A DNA stretch of 6,114 bases from Endomicrobiia bacterium (lineage in GTDB: Bacteria > Elusimicrobiota > Endomicrobiia > PHAN01): NCBI GenBank assembly GCA_030018875.1, contig JASEHK010000094.1, positions 1 to 6,114 of the forward strand, in the 5' to 3' direction. A model generated the notes under the pieces. That model was not told the DNA's origin and ran no database searches. It worked only from the letters and a program-made list of their open reading frames with translations. Positions 5,122 to 6,114 of the stretch are shown here, in pieces. The position numbers and the translations under genes were made by a program. The number at the start of each line of letters is the position of its first letter. Position 1 is the first letter of the stretch.

Positions 5122-6114
5122 TTTTTCCGTCTTGCGGCCATTGGCGAGGACGCGGCCGAACCGGCTCTTGTGTTTTTGATGTCAAGCGCGCAGAGGCGTT
5201 CAATATCTTTTATTTTAGAGAGATTGGCAGGCGGCGCTTCTATCGAAAGCTCCACTCCCTCGTCGGTATATCGTCTGCGGGTAATTATACTCAAATCGTG
5301 TATTTCGGTCAAGCGACCCGACGAGGAATATGGGATGAATATCTCGGCGTTCTGCATTTTGGGCTCGACATATTTTGCCACAGTCGAGAGCAATTCCTCA
5401 ATACCGGCGCCGGTTTCGGCGGATAGGAGCATCTTGCCGTCGCGGCGAAACGATTGCGCGTGAGACCAGGGAAGGAGGTCGGCCTTGTTGTAAACCTCTA
5501 TCACCCGGGCGTCGGGGTTCAGAGAGGATATAGTTTCCGCGGCGACATCCCGTTGCCTTCGCCAATATGCCGACGAGACGTCTATAAGATGTATCACCAC
5601 GAGCGATTCCTTTATTTCTTCGAGGGTGGATTTGAAGGCGTCTATGAGTTCGTGCGGCAGGTTTTGTATGAATCCCACCGTGTCGGTAAAGACCACGGCG
5701 CGGCCTCCGGGCAGGACACCTGCGCGCGAAACCGGATCGAGCGTGGCGAAAAGTTTATCGTCGGTGTAAACGGTTTTGACTCGGGCGAGGCGGTTCAGGA
5801 GGGTGGACTTGCCGGCGTTGGTATATCCCGCCAGCGCCACGGTGCAGACGGCGCTGCGGGAACGGCTCTTCCTGAGCGTGGACCTTCTCGACGCTATGGC
5901 GGCTATTTCTTTTTTGAGCCGGGCGATGCGCTCCATAATTCTGCGGCGGTCAACCTCGAGTTTTTTTTCGCCCGGGCCGCGGGTTCCTATACCGCCCGTC
6001 TGCTGTTCGAACGTGCCGAAGCGCTTGGTTATTCTGGGCAGAAAATAATTCATCTGGGCGAGTTCGACCTGCAGTTTTCCTTCGGCGGAACGGGCGCGGC
6101 GGGCGAATATGTCC
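5118..6114 (-). CDS. hflX: Ribosome-associated GTPase HflX, partial (N-terminus beyond right edge)
   Basis: GTPase that binds the 50S subunit and splits stalled or stressed 70S ribosomes. The frame stays open to the right edge, and the codons upstream of the Met at 6053 read DIFARRARSAEGKLQVELAQ, the conserved end of the HflX N-terminal domain. That Met is therefore internal and roughly the first 90-100 residues are missing; about 331 are visible. Numbered from the internal Met, QTGGIGTRGPGEKKLEVDRR at 18-37 is the family signature, and a charged coiled-coil segment follows at about 38-65. The GTPase domain has G1 GYTNAGKST at 76-84, G2 FATLDP at 102-107, G3 DTVGF at 124-128, G4 NKAD at 189-192 and G5 SAETG at 211-215. 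A C-terminal domain ends in a basic Ala/Ser-rich tail. It is the first visible gene of the operon; its promoter is outside the window. Confidence 0.96.
   Translation of the reverse strand, partial: DIFARRARSAEGKLQVELAQMNYFLPRITKRFGTFEQQTGGIGTRGPGEKKLEVDRRRIMERIARLKKEIAAIASRRSTLRKSRSRSAVCTVALAGYTNAGKSTLLNRLARVKTVYTDDKLFATLDPVSRAGVLPGGRAVVFTDTVGFIQNLPHELIDAFKSTLEEIKESLVVIHLIDVSSAYWRRQRDVAAETISSLNPDARVIEVYNKADLLPWSHAQSFRRDGKMLLSAETGAGIEELLSTVAKYVEPKMQNAEIFIPYSSSGRLTEIHDLSIITRRRYTDEGVELSIEAPPANLSKIKDIERLCALDIKNTRAGSAASSPMAARRKK

Noticed and set aside
4793..5203. 136-codon minus-strand frame overlapping pgsA and hflX
   Set aside because: It lies in another frame of the same strand as two convincing genes, with low-complexity, motif-free translation.
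6051..6053. Met at 6053 as the start of hflX
   Set aside because: The frame continues to the right edge with conserved HflX residues (DIFARRAR, EGKLQVELAQ), so this Met is internal and the gene is truncated by the window.

Overview
The window is a tightly packed bacterial housekeeping operon read entirely on the minus strand, followed by a separate minus-strand signalling gene. The DNA is moderately GC-rich (mid-50s percent by eye). Proteins and motifs are clearly bacterial. Using RNase HIII rather than HII, and mixing lipid and GTPase genes, fits several phyla such as Elusimicrobiota/Omnitrophota-like lineages, PVC bacteria or Bacillota. I cannot assign the phylum from the sequence alone.

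Layout in the direction of transcription (right to left): hflX (N-terminus cut off by the right edge), pgsA, der, plsY, gpsA and rnhC (ends at 667). The first five junctions are overlaps of 4 or 8 bases or a gap of a few bases, so the six genes are almost certainly one transcript whose promoter lies beyond the right edge. No convincing intrinsic terminator follows rnhC.

Functionally the operon joins two themes. GpsA makes sn-glycerol 3-phosphate. PlsY acylates it in the first step of phospholipid synthesis, and PgsA uses it again with CDP-diacylglycerol to make phosphatidylglycerol phosphate, so producer and both consumers are co-transcribed. HflX and Der are ribosome-associated GTPases, and RNase HIII removes RNA from RNA-DNA hybrids.

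Positions 484-666 are intergenic. They hold a plausible sigma70-type promoter, two exact 10-base direct repeats spaced 11 bases apart over its -35 region, and a nested hairpin in the presumed leader. From 483 leftwards runs an open frame, cut by the left edge, that encodes a receiver domain. No ATG or GTG is available for it, so it most likely starts at a TTG with a good Shine-Dalgarno. Its phosphoacceptor aspartate is replaced by glutamate, and its first 20 residues resemble the very end of a histidine-kinase ATPase domain. This gene and its control region are the only part of the window that looks out of the ordinary. I see no evidence of a mobile element, CRISPR array, RNA gene or wholly new multi-gene system.
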